Shown here piece after piece: positions 42,587 through 52,289 of a stretch of 64,000 nt of DNA. Location of the stretch: contig JBKBLN010000002.1 in assembly GCA_046296415.1 (NCBI GenBank), positions 372,001 to 436,000 of the forward strand, written 5' to 3'. Origin of the DNA: CAYNRA01 sp046296415 (GTDB lineage: Bacteria; Bacteroidota; Bacteroidia; Cytophagales; Spirosomataceae). The position numbers were made by a program, and so were the translations under genes. Numbering within the stretch: the stretch's first letter is position 1; each line of letters opens with the position of its first letter. Under the pieces are notes generated by a model. That model was not told where the DNA came from, ran no database searches, and saw nothing but the letters and a program-made list of their open reading frames with translations.

Positions 42587-44296
42587 TTAACGGTCAATGA
42601 CCCATTTTTGAGTAAAAGTATGTGTTTTCGTAACGATTGTCAAGAAATAGGTGCCAATAGGCCAGGTGGAGATGGAATACGCACCTTGCTCGGCTTGTCC
42701 TGTTGCCCAAAGTCGACCCGTGGCATCTTGAATTCGGAATTCTCCCACTTGCGGTGTCCAGTGAATCCAATCCCGAGCCGGATTGGGAAATATACGTACC
42801 TCTGTTTCAACAGGGATCTGGGTAACAGTCCCGAAAGATGGAGGTACCTGCCCGAGTTTACCCATGATAGCCCGAAGCATCAAGGTGCCTGGGAGTGCTG
42901 TGGGTTGCCATGCTAAGCCCGTTGAAGACCAAATTCGATCGGCGGGAGGGATTGTGTTTTTATCCAACCCGACTGGCACAACCTGATCTGATAAACGTTG
43001 CCAGCCGACAAAAAACTGGCTAGGCACTAGGATACTCTGTTTAAAAATGAAACGGATCCAAACGGAATCGGAAGTCAACCGAATGGGCTCCTGATACAGC
43101 AAAGTACCGGGCCCCTGTGGGGTCGCGTCCCATACCCGTACCAAGAGAGACCGCCCCACTAAAGAGGCAAAGGTGGGAGAAAAGGCGATTTGAACACCAC
43201 CTAGGGTATCGCTCCCATCTATTTTAAACAATTGAGCTACTTGGCCAAGTCGGCGATCAATATCGGCACCCCCTTCAGCGGATCCGTCATCGTAATGCCA
43301 CGTGTCTTGTATTGAAAGCGTTTGGGCATGCGAATCATTCACCGAGAAGTCGGGTTGAGTTAAAACATTGGATTCTGGCGTGTCCAACAACACCCGATAG
43401 GTATAACGTCCGGGTTGGGGAATGACCCACGTCGAAGGCCTAGGGAACTGAAGCTGAACGAGTTGATTTCCCGGAATATTCTGAAAATCGGGTGGCGTAA
43501 AACGTAGTTGAGTATTGGGACCTTCGAGTTCAAAAGTGGCTTGAGTAAAGCTGAGGAACTGTCGAAGGTTTCGAACCGAGATTTGAAGGGAATCTGCCCA
43601 AAAGCGATTAGGATTGCGTTGGAAACTTCGAAACGGGACACCCCGGAATTCTTTTAACAGTGACTTGGGCGTTTCTACAAAGGCAATATCAGGATAAAAC
43701 TGTGCTCCCGAGGTTCCACGAGCGTGCATGAAGAGGTAATCAACATGCCAAGCGTCAAAAGGGCCTGATTGCCGTCCACTGGCTCGAAAACGAAACTGGA
43801 ATCCATCGTATAGCCATGATCTTTGAGTAATGGGCAAGGATACAGGAACGAATGTACTCGGGATATCCCCTCCTTGAATGCGCCAAATTGACTGCCAGTT
43901 ACCCGCATCATTCTTGACCTCAACCCAAAGGCTATCCTCAGGATCGGGTGCTTCCCCAAGGCCATTTGGTTGTACAAAAAATCGGAGAAATACGGAATCT
44001 TGGGGAGAAAATTGACTCAATGCAAAGCTTCGTGACGTAAGCGTATCGGTGGGGCCAACGGCATCTACCCGATCGGACCTATACGGCTGTCCTTGGGCTG
44101 TACGACCATCAAAAGTCACAACACCCAATGACGGGGGGAGAATGGCTTTCCCCTCGGTTCGCTCCACCCCACCAACGATCCAGCGGGAGGGGTCTATTTT
44201 GGATGATGAAAAATCATCAAAAAAAGGCAGGGTCAAGTGTTGACCCCACAGCGGAATGCTCGTCGAAAGGAGAAACACCAAAAGCCATTTCCGCAT
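42587..44296 (-). CDS. Secreted protein with type IX secretion C-terminal sorting domain
   Basis: A 569-residue exported protein. The signal peptide (MRKWLLVFLLSTSIPLWGQ) is followed by a beta-rich body (LPFFDDFSSSKIDPSRWIVGGV, a common start in MAM/laminin-G-like folds) without recognisable catalytic residues. The C-terminus from about residue 495 is a type A T9SS sorting domain: VRIFPNPARDWIHW, then a strand GRLWATGQAEQGAYSISTWPIGTYFLTI and a terminal Lys/Arg-containing strand. The type IX machinery would export it and anchor or release it at the cell surface. Its biochemical function is not recognised. Confidence 0.88.
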   Translation of the reverse strand: MRKWLLVFLLSTSIPLWGQHLTLPFFDDFSSSKIDPSRWIVGGVERTEGKAILPPSLGVVTFDGRTAQGQPYRSDRVDAVGPTDTLTSRSFALSQFSPQDSVFLRFFVQPNGLGEAPDPEDSLWVEVKNDAGNWQSIWRIQGGDIPSTFVPVSLPITQRSWLYDGFQFRFRASGRQSGPFDAWHVDYLFMHARGTSGAQFYPDIAFVETPKSLLKEFRGVPFRSFQRNPNRFWADSLQISVRNLRQFLSFTQATFELEGPNTQLRFTPPDFQNIPGNQLVQLQFPRPSTWVIPQPGRYTYRVLLDTPESNVLTQPDFSVNDSHAQTLSIQDTWHYDDGSAEGGADIDRRLGQVAQLFKIDGSDTLGGVQIAFSPTFASLVGRSLLVRVWDATPQGPGTLLYQEPIRLTSDSVWIRFIFKQSILVPSQFFVGWQRLSDQVVPVGLDKNTIPPADRIWSSTGLAWQPTALPGTLMLRAIMGKLGQVPPSFGTVTQIPVETEVRIFPNPARDWIHWTPQVGEFRIQDATGRLWATGQAEQGAYSISTWPIGTYFLTIVTKTHTFTQKWVIDR

Positions 44297-44308
44297 ACGA
44301 TTCTGCTT

Positions 44309-45061
44309 TTAGTTTGGCGAAATCCAAACGTCCACTACATCACCCACACGTAGTTTGGCACCTGCCTCGGGACGTTGCCGTGAAATAATTCCCATACTTG
44401 GCACCTCACCAAGTTCATTGGGTTGAATATTGATTTTGAGCGAAGACCCAGTCAGCAACATATCAGCCTCATCCAATGGCATCCCTACCAGCGACGGAAC
44501 ATCTACTTTTTGATTGCCCAGCCCATCCCCCACGACCAAAGTAATAAGAGAGCCTTTCTTGACACGACTCCCGATCGATAATTCTTGGCCATTTAATTTG
44601 ACTTTCAAAACCGTTTTTTCCTCGATGGCCGGGATATATTCGGGTGGACCTAGTTGAAGACCTACCGAGACCAGTAGATTCTTGGCACTTTCATAGGAAC
44701 GCCCCTCTACATTGGGAAGTGAAACCTCCGGTGCATTGAAGGAGATCAAGGTAAGATATACTTTCCGACCTGACTTAACGTAGGCTTGTTGTTTCGGATA
44801 ATGGGAATGAATCGTACCGGGTGTTTTTCCTGGAATAAAGGTGGAATCACTAACTTCGTAATCAAGATTTCTGGATTCTAAGGTAGAAACCGCCTCTTCT
44901 AATGTCATTCCTGTCAGATTAGGTACCGCAATGGATTCGCCATGGTTGGTAGACCAAGGGAGATACCAAAAGAAAAATCCAAAAAATAAGATCAATCCAG
45001 CGGCAATTAGGATCCCAAAATGGAGGATGACATCAGACTTTGAGTGCGTACTTAACTTCAT
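44309..45061 (-). CDS. PASTA-domain membrane protein
   Basis: A 250-residue protein: one N-terminal membrane helix (about residues 12-34) followed by three PASTA domains at about 41-107 (VPNLTGMTLEEAVSTLESRNL), 111-178 (LPNVEGRSYESAKNLLVSVGL) and 184-248 (VPSLVGMPLDEADMLLTGSSL). PASTA domains bind muropeptides or beta-lactam-like ligands in kinases and penicillin-binding proteins, but here no kinase or transpeptidase domain is attached, as is common in Bacteroidota. It is encoded 44 bases after riboflavin synthase and 12 before the T9SS cargo gene. Confidence 0.93.
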   Translation of the reverse strand: MKLSTHSKSDVILHFGILIAAGLILFFGFFFWYLPWSTNHGESIAVPNLTGMTLEEAVSTLESRNLDYEVSDSTFIPGKTPGTIHSHYPKQQAYVKSGRKVYLTLISFNAPEVSLPNVEGRSYESAKNLLVSVGLQLGPPEYIPAIEEKTVLKVKLNGQELSIGSRVKKGSLITLVVGDGLGNQKVDVPSLVGMPLDEADMLLTGSSLKINIQPNELGEVPSMGIISRQRPEAGAKLRVGDVVDVWISPN

Positions 45062-45105
45062 GAAACGATTTAGTTCAACAGGTAAAACTACAAAACTTTA
45101 CACAA

Positions 45106-45708
45106 TTAGCGGGATAGTCCCATTATTTTCTGCATGTATTTCCCAAGAATATCAAATTCTAAATTGACTACTTCTCCGACGGAAAGTGTATGTAAATTGG
45201 TATGTTCCCAAGTGTATGGAATAATGGCAACAGAAAATTGATCTGTTTGGGAATCAACGACGGTCAAACTGATTCCATTGAGGCAAATGGAGCCTTTCTC
45301 TACCGTTATATTTCCTCTTGCAGGGTCATATTGTATGGTTAGAAGCCACGAACCTGCTTTGTCTTCAAGCCCAATCAATGTTCCCGTTTGGTCGACGTGT
45401 CCCTGGACGATATGGCCATCAAATCGGCCATGTGCGGGCATACATCGTTCTAAATTAACGAGTGTGCCGGGTTTCCATTGCCCCAAATTGGTTTTTTGCA
45501 AGGTTTCTTGGATGGCCGTGACAGCATACCGCACACCCCCACTCCATTCTTCACGGGCCACGACGGTCAGACATACGCCATTGTGGGCGACACTTTGATC
45601 AATTTTCAATTCATTCCCCATATCGGCTTCGATCCAAAACGTTTGGTTGGTACCTTCAGACGTTAGGGAATGAATTCGACCCATTTGCTCTATGATTCCT
45701 GTAAACAT
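45106..45708 (-). CDS. ribE: Riboflavin synthase, alpha chain
   Basis: A 200-residue riboflavin synthase, which dismutates two 6,7-dimethyl-8-ribityllumazine molecules to riboflavin in the last step of the pathway. The start MFTGIIEQMGRIHSL is diagnostic. Two lumazine-binding repeats are visible, the first with SVAHNGVCLTVV and CMPAHGRFDGHIVQGHVDQTG between them, the second with KGSICLNGISLTVV. It is the first gene of the minus-strand cluster; other rib genes are not in the window. Confidence 0.96.
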   Translation of the reverse strand: MFTGIIEQMGRIHSLTSEGTNQTFWIEADMGNELKIDQSVAHNGVCLTVVAREEWSGGVRYAVTAIQETLQKTNLGQWKPGTLVNLERCMPAHGRFDGHIVQGHVDQTGTLIGLEDKAGSWLLTIQYDPARGNITVEKGSICLNGISLTVVDSQTDQFSVAIIPYTWEHTNLHTLSVGEVVNLEFDILGKYMQKIMGLSR

Positions 45709-45797
45709 GTCGGTAAGTCAGATTAACGCGTCAAAGATACGGCGTTTGTGATAAATAATTTAGTACATTCGCAAGATCAACATGGAACCCAGAACGT

Positions 45798-46394
45798 ATG
45801 TTTAAAAATCAAGTAAGTCGTTGGCTTATCGCGGCAGGAATCATCGGAATCCTAGTTTATTCGTTACTTCCTGCGCAAGATTATGCGTCTAAAGCCAAAG
45901 AAAAAAGAGCGCAATATTTGGAGAATTTAATGAAAGAGAAAGATTCACCCATTGCCAATGTGGCGGATTTTCCGGGGTTTTCCTATTTTGATCCCGATGA
46001 GTCATGGGTAATCTCGGCCGACTTTAAGGCCACCACATCGGATAAGATTTTTCAAATCATCATGACGGATAGTACAGTCTCGACCCTTCCCAAGTTAGGT
46101 GAGGCAACCTTTCGTAAAAACGGAGAAGTAATCAAAGTTCATATTTTTGATGAAAAAACTCATTACCTGCTACCATTTCGTGATGAGACCAATGGAGAAA
46201 CAACCTATGGGGGGGGCCGATACATCAACATTCCTAAAGAAAACCTATCAGGCAATACCTTGGTCATTGATTTTAATGAGGCCCATAATTTTTATTGTGC
46301 CTATAATGAGAAATACATTTGCCCTGTCCCGCCGGCCGAAAATAAATTGCCCATTGCAGTACCCGTCGGTGAAAAAACCTATTCCCAACCTTAA
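45798..46394 (+). CDS. DUF1684-family exported protein
   Basis: A 198-residue DUF1684 protein. An N-terminal hydrophobic segment (SRWLIAAGIIGILVYSLLP) anchors or exports it. The conserved C-terminal half is LPFRDETNGETTYGGGRYINI, LVIDFNEAHNFYCAYNEKYICPVPPAENKLPIAV, the family's hallmark with two cysteines. Function is unknown. It starts 89 bases after the divergent riboflavin synthase gene and seems to be co-transcribed with the metalloprotease gene six bases on. Confidence 0.9.
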   Translation: MFKNQVSRWLIAAGIIGILVYSLLPAQDYASKAKEKRAQYLENLMKEKDSPIANVADFPGFSYFDPDESWVISADFKATTSDKIFQIIMTDSTVSTLPKLGEATFRKNGEVIKVHIFDEKTHYLLPFRDETNGETTYGGGRYINIPKENLSGNTLVIDFNEAHNFYCAYNEKYICPVPPAENKLPIAVPVGEKTYSQP

Positions 46395-46400
46395 TCCAAC

Positions 46401-48848
46401 ATGTTCATGAGACGTTTTCTAGTTTTTACATTTTGTTGGTTGGTAGCCACCCTGACCCACGCCCAAGTCAAAACCATTGAATCTTTCACCCAAAACATGA
46501 AAAAGACCGAGGGTTTTTTGCCTTTGTATTGGGATGAGTCAACGGGAAAACTTTGGGCAGAGATCACCCAATTGGATCGGGAATTTTTATATTATCCTAG
46601 TTTATCTCGTGGAATTGGGTCCAACGATTTGGGTTTGGATCGTGGACGATTGGGAGATGAGCACGTCTTAAAATTTCAAAAACAAGGGCCTAAAATTCTA
46701 CTGGTGGAGCCCAACTACCGTTTTCGAGCTATATCATCCGATCCTTTAGAAAAACAAGCAGTAGCTGAGTCGTTTGCGACCTCCATTCATTTTGGATTTG
46801 AGGTGAGCGCCGCCACTGGCAATCGGTATTTGGTTGATTTTACCCCATTTATTGTCCGGGATGCCGTCGGGGCTATCGATGACATTGCGACTGCGGGCCA
46901 AGGAAGTTACCGGTTGGAAGCCAGTCGTTCCTCCGTTTTAATGTCCATGACCAAGGGGTTCCCTAAAAACACCGAAATTGAGGCGACGATCACGCTGGTG
47001 GGTTCCAAACCTGGCCGGTGGGTTCGAGAGGTGGTACCTACTCCAGAAGTAATTACCATGAATCAACATCATTCCTTTGTTGAATTACCTGATAATCAAT
47101 ACAAGCCCCGCGAATTTGATCCCCGGATGGGTTATTTTGGTATAGAGTTTTTCGATTACGCCAGTCCCATCCATGAACCTCTAACTAAACGGTATATCGC
47201 CCGACATCGGTTAAAAAAGAAAGACCCGAATGCCATTTTAAGCGAACCCGTAGAGCCCATCGTGTATTATTTGGATCCTGGAACTCCCGAGCCAATCCGA
47301 TCTGCATTAATGGAAGGCGCACGCTGGTGGAATCAGGCCTTTACGTATGCTGGTTACAAAGATGCCTTTCAAGTCAAACTCCTTCCTCCTGATGCCGACC
47401 CCATGGATGTTCGGTACCATGTCATTCAATGGGTTCACCGAAGCACGCGGGGCTGGTCGTATGGAGCCAGTATAACCGATCCTCGAACTGGAGAAATCAT
47501 CAAAGGAAAAGTAACGTTGGGATCGCTGCGTGTTCGTCAGGATTACTTGATTGCGCAAGGATTGGTCGGCGAGTATCCCTTGAAAGATAGTACTGAATTG
47601 TACACACTGGCTTTGGATCGACTCAAACAACTGGCTGCACATGAAATAGGGCATACTTTGGGATTACCCCATAATTATTTGGCTAGTGCCCAAGGCCGTG
47701 CCTCGGTGATGGATTACCCCCACCCGCTGGTTGACCAAGTCAATGGGAAGGTCACTATTAATCCCGCGTACACATTGGAAATTGGGGAATACGACAAGGT
47801 TTCCATTTTGTGGGGTTATCAAGACTTTCCCGATGGAGTGGATGAGAAAAAAGAACTCAATCAAATCATTCGGCGTGCCCAAGCGCGTGGTTTAGGATTT
47901 TTAACTGACCAAGACGGGAGACCAGAGGGATCGGTTCATCCTCAAACGCATTTGTGGGATAACGGGGCCGATGCGAGCGATGAACTAGACCGATTGATCC
48001 AAATACGCAAACTCGTTTTGTCCAAGTTCAACGCTTCTAAAATTCCGGCTGGAACGCCTATGGCCTTGTTGGAAGAAGTGTTTGTACCTATGTATATGTT
48101 CCATCGGTACCAGCTAGAGGCAGCCTCAAAAGTGATTGGTGGCGCTCAATATGATTTTTCGGTGCGCGGAGAGAATGAAAAAGTCTATCAACCTGTTAAT
48201 GCCGACAAGCAGCGAAAGGCACTTCAGGTGATGTTAAAGACCTTGGAGCCAGATTTTTTACAAGTTCCAACCGAAGTCTTGTCGCTGATTCCCCCCCGGC
48301 CCTACCGGTACAATCCGAATCCAAGAGAAGTCTTTAAACGAGGAACCGGGTTAAGTTTCGACCCTCTGGCCCCGGCAGCGGCCTCTGCACAACTGACCCT
48401 TCGGTTTTTAATGAATCCAGAGCGGGCCTTACGCTTGGTTACCCAAAAAGTGTATGATCCTACTCTTCCCTCTTTAATGGAAGTATGGCAAAAAGTTCAA
48501 GATAAAGTATGGAAAGCCCCACGACTTTTTGTGGCCGACAGCTATGCCTTGCAAATCCAGCGACAAACCGCCATGTTGCACCTACATCAATTGATGCAAG
48601 TGATCAATCGTAAAGATGTGCATGCTGAAGTCCGGGCAACTGCCTACAAACTTTTGTTGGAGATTGATGGACTTGCCGCTGAGAATCGGACTCAGTCCAA
48701 CCCCTTTGCGGCGTATATTTTATTGAAAATTAGGCAGTTTGAGGAAAATCCCGAAGCAGCTATTGCAGAGGCGGCGGGTGGTGTACCCGATGGTGCACCC
48801 ATTGACCCTGGGTACGATTGGTTATCTGACACGTGCATTCATCCGTAA
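46401..48848 (+). CDS. Zinc-dependent metalloprotease (DUF5117/DUF5118 type)
   Basis: An 815-residue exported protease with signal peptide (FLVFTFCWLVATLTHAQ). The zinc site HEIGHTLGLPH spans His414, Glu415, His418 and His424, the HExxHxxGxxH pattern of metzincins. The N-terminal part (PLYWDESTGKLWAEI, LSRGIGSNDLGLDRG) is the conserved DUF5117/DUF5118 region, and ILSEPVEPIVYYLDPGTPEPIRSALMEGARWWNQAF precedes the catalytic core. Bacteroidota commonly encode several such large periplasmic or surface proteases; substrates are unknown. An alternative start at ATG 46407 would remove two residues. Confidence 0.93.
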   Translation: MFMRRFLVFTFCWLVATLTHAQVKTIESFTQNMKKTEGFLPLYWDESTGKLWAEITQLDREFLYYPSLSRGIGSNDLGLDRGRLGDEHVLKFQKQGPKILLVEPNYRFRAISSDPLEKQAVAESFATSIHFGFEVSAATGNRYLVDFTPFIVRDAVGAIDDIATAGQGSYRLEASRSSVLMSMTKGFPKNTEIEATITLVGSKPGRWVREVVPTPEVITMNQHHSFVELPDNQYKPREFDPRMGYFGIEFFDYASPIHEPLTKRYIARHRLKKKDPNAILSEPVEPIVYYLDPGTPEPIRSALMEGARWWNQAFTYAGYKDAFQVKLLPPDADPMDVRYHVIQWVHRSTRGWSYGASITDPRTGEIIKGKVTLGSLRVRQDYLIAQGLVGEYPLKDSTELYTLALDRLKQLAAHEIGHTLGLPHNYLASAQGRASVMDYPHPLVDQVNGKVTINPAYTLEIGEYDKVSILWGYQDFPDGVDEKKELNQIIRRAQARGLGFLTDQDGRPEGSVHPQTHLWDNGADASDELDRLIQIRKLVLSKFNASKIPAGTPMALLEEVFVPMYMFHRYQLEAASKVIGGAQYDFSVRGENEKVYQPVNADKQRKALQVMLKTLEPDFLQVPTEVLSLIPPRPYRYNPNPREVFKRGTGLSFDPLAPAAASAQLTLRFLMNPERALRLVTQKVYDPTLPSLMEVWQKVQDKVWKAPRLFVADSYALQIQRQTAMLHLHQLMQVINRKDVHAEVRATAYKLLLEIDGLAAENRTQSNPFAAYILLKIRQFEENPEAAIAEAAGGVPDGAPIDPGYDWLSDTCIHP

Positions 48849-48849
48849 T

Positions 48850-49314
48850 ATGGCCATTGAAATTGAACGAAAATTTTTGGTGCATTCGGCCCTTTTCACA
48901 CCTCCAGAAGATGGAAAATACATCAAACAAGGCTATTTGAGTGTGGAACCCTCGCGAACGGTGCGGGTCCGTATTTCAGGAAGCGACGCTTGGTTGACAG
49001 TTAAAGGGAAAAGTGTGGGTGCCAGTCGATTGGAATTTGAGTATCCGATTCCATTAGAGGAAGCTCAAATTTTACTGGATAGTTTATGCGAGCAGATCAT
49101 CGAGAAAATCAGGTACCGAATTCCACAAGGTTCTCTTTGTTGGGAAGTGGATGTTTTTTTAGGTCAAAATGCCCCCCTTCTTTTGGCTGAAATTGAATTA
49201 CCTTCCGAGCACACCCAAGTCGACCTGCCGGCTTGGGTGGCTCAAGAAGTAACGGAGGATCCGAGGTACTTCAACAGCCGATTGGGGCAAAATCCCTATC
49301 AGTCTTGGTCGTAG
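48850..49314 (+). CDS. CYTH-domain triphosphatase-like protein
   Basis: A 154-residue CYTH-domain protein. It begins MAIEIERKFLV, the EXEXK-type motif (E-I-E-R-K) that binds the triphosphate. KQGYLSVEPSRTVRVRISGSDAWLTVKGK and LAEIELPSE supply the other tunnel residues. Bacterial members of this size hydrolyse inorganic tripolyphosphate or thiamine triphosphate. ATG 48850, one base after the metalloprotease stop, is the natural start. The 3' end overlaps the convergent HMA gene by 16 bases. Confidence 0.9.
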   Translation: MAIEIERKFLVHSALFTPPEDGKYIKQGYLSVEPSRTVRVRISGSDAWLTVKGKSVGASRLEFEYPIPLEEAQILLDSLCEQIIEKIRYRIPQGSLCWEVDVFLGQNAPLLLAEIELPSEHTQVDLPAWVAQEVTEDPRYFNSRLGQNPYQSWS

Positions 49315-49517
49315 GGCTCCGCAGAAAAGCCAATTTTTTCGAGGGCAGAAACAATCTCGAGTTTGTCAAGATTCTCCACTTCCACCGTGAGGATTTTATC
49401 GGGATGGGTTGTATCCACGTGCCAATCGTCTACCCCCTCCAACGTATTTAAGGTGGGGGTTACTTTTTGAATACAACTACCACAGTTGATGTTGGATTTA
49501 AATTTAAACTGGGTCAT
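49299..49517 (-). CDS. CopZ-like heavy-metal-associated (HMA) protein
   Basis: A 72-residue single HMA domain. The metal-binding pair is NCGSC (Cys12 and Cys15) in KFKSNINCGSCIQKV, and DKILTVEV is the third strand. It probably carries Cu(I) to the ATPase encoded three bases upstream in the transcript. GxxCxxC is changed to NxxC-type (INCGSC), a frequent variant. It overlaps the CYTH gene on the other strand by 16 bases. Confidence 0.9.
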   Translation of the reverse strand: MTQFKFKSNINCGSCIQKVTPTLNTLEGVDDWHVDTTHPDKILTVEVENLDKLEIVSALEKIGFSAEPYDQD

Positions 49518-49520
49518 ACT

Positions 49521-51653
49521 TTAGGATTTATAATTAAGACGCAAACTATTCAAGACAACGGAGACCGAACTTAAGGCCATAGCCGCACTGGCCATCATCG
49601 GGGTTAGTGACCAGCCCGAAACCATTCCTGCCGCCAAAGGTAAGCTCAAAACATTGTATAAAAAGGCCCAAAGGAGATTCTCTCGGATAGTCGACCGAGT
49701 TTGTTTGGCAATTTTCTTGGCTAATAAAATATCGGATAATTCATGTCGCAGCAGGGTAACCGAGGCGACCTCCTTGGCCACATCCGCTCCGAATCCCATC
49801 GCTATGCTGACATCTGCCGAGGCCATGGCCTCCGAGTCATTGATGCCATCTCCGATCATGGCGACCACATGATGTCCATTGGATTTTAATTGGTCGATGT
49901 AATGCTTCTTATCTTCAGGTAGGCAACCATCAGAACCTAAGTGGAGCTGAAGTTGATTACGAATCTCGAAAGCCCCCAGGGAGGTATCTCCCGTTAATAA
50001 ATGATGAATGTGGCCCTGATCGCGTAAAGTACGTAAAGTCAGTTCAGTTGAATCGGCCAAGGTGTCCCCAAAAACAAAATAGGCAATGAGTCCAACCGAA
50101 GGCGAGGCTACCCACACGGGTGTACCCGGTAATTCATTCCATTCGGATGGAAGAGAAATCTCATATTCGTGCAGTAAGGCCTTGTTACCGATCAGTAGAT
50201 CTTTCCCCTCAAAATGACCAATAATCCCTTTTCCTACCACTTGCTGAATAGAGGTAGGTTCATGCGTAGGATAATCCTGACCAAACAACGAAATGAAGCT
50301 CTTTGCCAAGGGATGTGTGGAGGTGCGCTGAACACCTAAAATCGAGGGAATCCAATCTTCGGCCAACACAAACCATTGGACTTTACGCAAGGCCGGTTTT
50401 CCGGTAGTAAGGGTACCGGTTTTATCCCAAATAAAATCAGTGACTTCACTTAACATCTCCAGCGCCAAGGCATCCTTGATGAGAATATGGGCTTTGGCAG
50501 CTTTCCCCATTCCAACCATCAAAGCGGTGGGCGTGGCTAATCCCAATGCACAAGGACAGGCAATGACCAAAACAGATAATGCATGAGACAAGGCTTGAGA
50601 TGGAAGGCCCTGGTAGCTCCAATATATTCCGGTAAGGACAGCGAGAACCAAGACGGTTGGGACAAATACGGCAGAGATCCGATCCACCAACGCTTGAATG
50701 GGTGCCTTACTACCTTGAGCATCACGAACACGGTCGATCAAACGAGCCAGAACGGACTCTTGGGAGGAGGCCGTCACGGTAACGCGTAAAGAACCGGAAT
50801 GTAAGCGGGAACCTGTCATGACAAATTCGGACTTAAATTTTTCCACAGGAAGAGACTCCCCTGTTAACCAAGATTCATCGACCCAGCCATGTCCTTTTTT
50901 AATGGTTCCATCGACGGGGATCCGTTCCCCGGCCCACACATCGACCCAATCTCCCACTCGCACTTCGTTCAATGGAATTTGGGTTGTCGTTCCATTTCGA
51001 ATCACTCGAACTTGATTGGACATCAAACGCATCAATCCTTTAACGGCCTGTGAAGTTGATTCTTTCGCCCGATTCTCCAAGTACTTTCCTATAACTAGAA
51101 ACGTGATGATCATACCTGCGGACTCGAAATAGAGGGCATGCACTTGCCCGATCCCCCAAGTATAAAGACTATACAAAAATGCTACACTGGCGCTTAATGC
51201 AACAAGTGTGTCCATATTGGTGCGCCCCAATCGGGCGTTGGACCAAGCATTCCAAAAAAAATCGCGACCTGCACCAATCAAAATAAGACCTGAACTTACG
51301 GCAGTGATCCAAGGTGACCAAGGGTGATGCATCCAAATCATCCCAAATCCCATCAAGGGTATGCTCCAGCCAATCGCCCAAAAAAGTCTAAATTGATGTT
51401 TTTTTGATTTCTCTTCCCACCTCGCTTCTGAAGATTTCTCCTCTAGTTCCAACTGATACCCAGCCTTTCGTATTAACTCTTGCACATCATCCAATGAGGC
51501 GTTGACTAGGGTAAACTGAACTGTTTCCGAAGCAAAATTCACCTGGACATCGGATACGGTGGGTTCCTTGGCGAGTGTTTTTTCCAACACTTGAGCACAA
51601 GCAGCACAACTCATTCCGGAGACGGGTAATCTAAATTTTTGCATAAGAGCCAT
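49521..51653 (-). CDS. copA: Copper-exporting P-type ATPase, CopA-like
   Basis: A 710-residue P1B-1 ATPase. One N-terminal HMA domain has GMSCAAC (Cys16 and Cys19). The membrane metal site is CPC at 366-368 (IACPCALGLATPTALM), which denotes Cu(I)/Ag(I). The phosphorylated Asp410 lies in DKTGTLTTG, the hinge is GDGINDSEAMASADVSIAMG, and HP is present (STHPLAKSF). It exports copper from the cytoplasm. Two nearby Met codons (51653 or 51644) are possible starts; the second gives MQKFRLPVSGMSC. A possible -7 box on this strand (TACTTTTG, plus-strand 51671-51678) lies upstream. Confidence 0.96.
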   Translation of the reverse strand: MALMQKFRLPVSGMSCAACAQVLEKTLAKEPTVSDVQVNFASETVQFTLVNASLDDVQELIRKAGYQLELEEKSSEARWEEKSKKHQFRLFWAIGWSIPLMGFGMIWMHHPWSPWITAVSSGLILIGAGRDFFWNAWSNARLGRTNMDTLVALSASVAFLYSLYTWGIGQVHALYFESAGMIITFLVIGKYLENRAKESTSQAVKGLMRLMSNQVRVIRNGTTTQIPLNEVRVGDWVDVWAGERIPVDGTIKKGHGWVDESWLTGESLPVEKFKSEFVMTGSRLHSGSLRVTVTASSQESVLARLIDRVRDAQGSKAPIQALVDRISAVFVPTVLVLAVLTGIYWSYQGLPSQALSHALSVLVIACPCALGLATPTALMVGMGKAAKAHILIKDALALEMLSEVTDFIWDKTGTLTTGKPALRKVQWFVLAEDWIPSILGVQRTSTHPLAKSFISLFGQDYPTHEPTSIQQVVGKGIIGHFEGKDLLIGNKALLHEYEISLPSEWNELPGTPVWVASPSVGLIAYFVFGDTLADSTELTLRTLRDQGHIHHLLTGDTSLGAFEIRNQLQLHLGSDGCLPEDKKHYIDQLKSNGHHVVAMIGDGINDSEAMASADVSIAMGFGADVAKEVASVTLLRHELSDILLAKKIAKQTRSTIRENLLWAFLYNVLSLPLAAGMVSGWSLTPMMASAAMALSSVSVVLNSLRLNYKS

Positions 51654-52216
51654 TGGAGATGTTCTGAAAGCAAAAGTAGAGAGACGAAAGTGCTGAACCG
51701 TTATTTATTTGGTCAAAATCCTTACATAATTTGTCGATATAAAAGAAGTACAGTATTAAATTTATACCTATCTATCTGTATTTCAACCTTTTAAATAATT
51801 TTCAACTTAATGATTCAATTAAGGAAGCTGTTTAATATTCAGTATACTATTGATTTCATCTATAAAAAGCCCCCACTTGGGCCCTATGAAAATTAAAAAA
51901 TGAAGAGAATCTACCCTTCTAATTTAGAAATTTCGAAATTATATTTTTAATTATTTGAATTTACACCTTCCAAATTACAGGCATCGAAATATTTTTTTAC
52001 TTTTTAAGTCAATTACAAAATTTTATTTGCCTTCATTTGTAGGCATCCAATTAGAAAAAAAAATTAGGCATGAACCTAGGGATGGCAAAAACTGATGGTG
52101 GGTTGATTTTTTAAAAACAGGAGAAATGCCGTATTCAAAATGAAAGAAAGAGGCAAAAAAATTAAAAAAATAACGAAATCACACAAAAAAACACCCCTTT
52201 TTGCACTTTTCCAATA
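51654..52216. other. AT-rich non-coding region
   Basis: No gene is supported in this stretch of roughly 560 bases. It is AT-rich with A- and T-runs. On the minus strand TACTTTTG (51671-51678) resembles a -7 box for copA, without a good -33 partner. A short GCCC/GGGC hairpin at 51869-51883 has no T-tract. I see no other structure. Confidence 0.6.
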
Positions 52217-52248
52217 TTTCATGCGAACAAACTAATTTAATAATTTTG
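52217..52248 (+). promoter_or_regulatory. Candidate promoter of the small two-gene unit
   Basis: TTTC (52217-52220), a 20-base spacer, then TAATTTTG (52241-52248), a full match to the TAnnTTTG -7 consensus. The start codon is 41 bases further on. Confidence 0.55.
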
Positions 52249-52289
52249 ATGTCATAGATACATCGAACACAAATAAATTTATACGCGAT

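Noticed and set aside
51869..51883. Short GCCC/GGGC hairpin
   Set aside because: Four-base stem, no T-tract and no gene end nearby.
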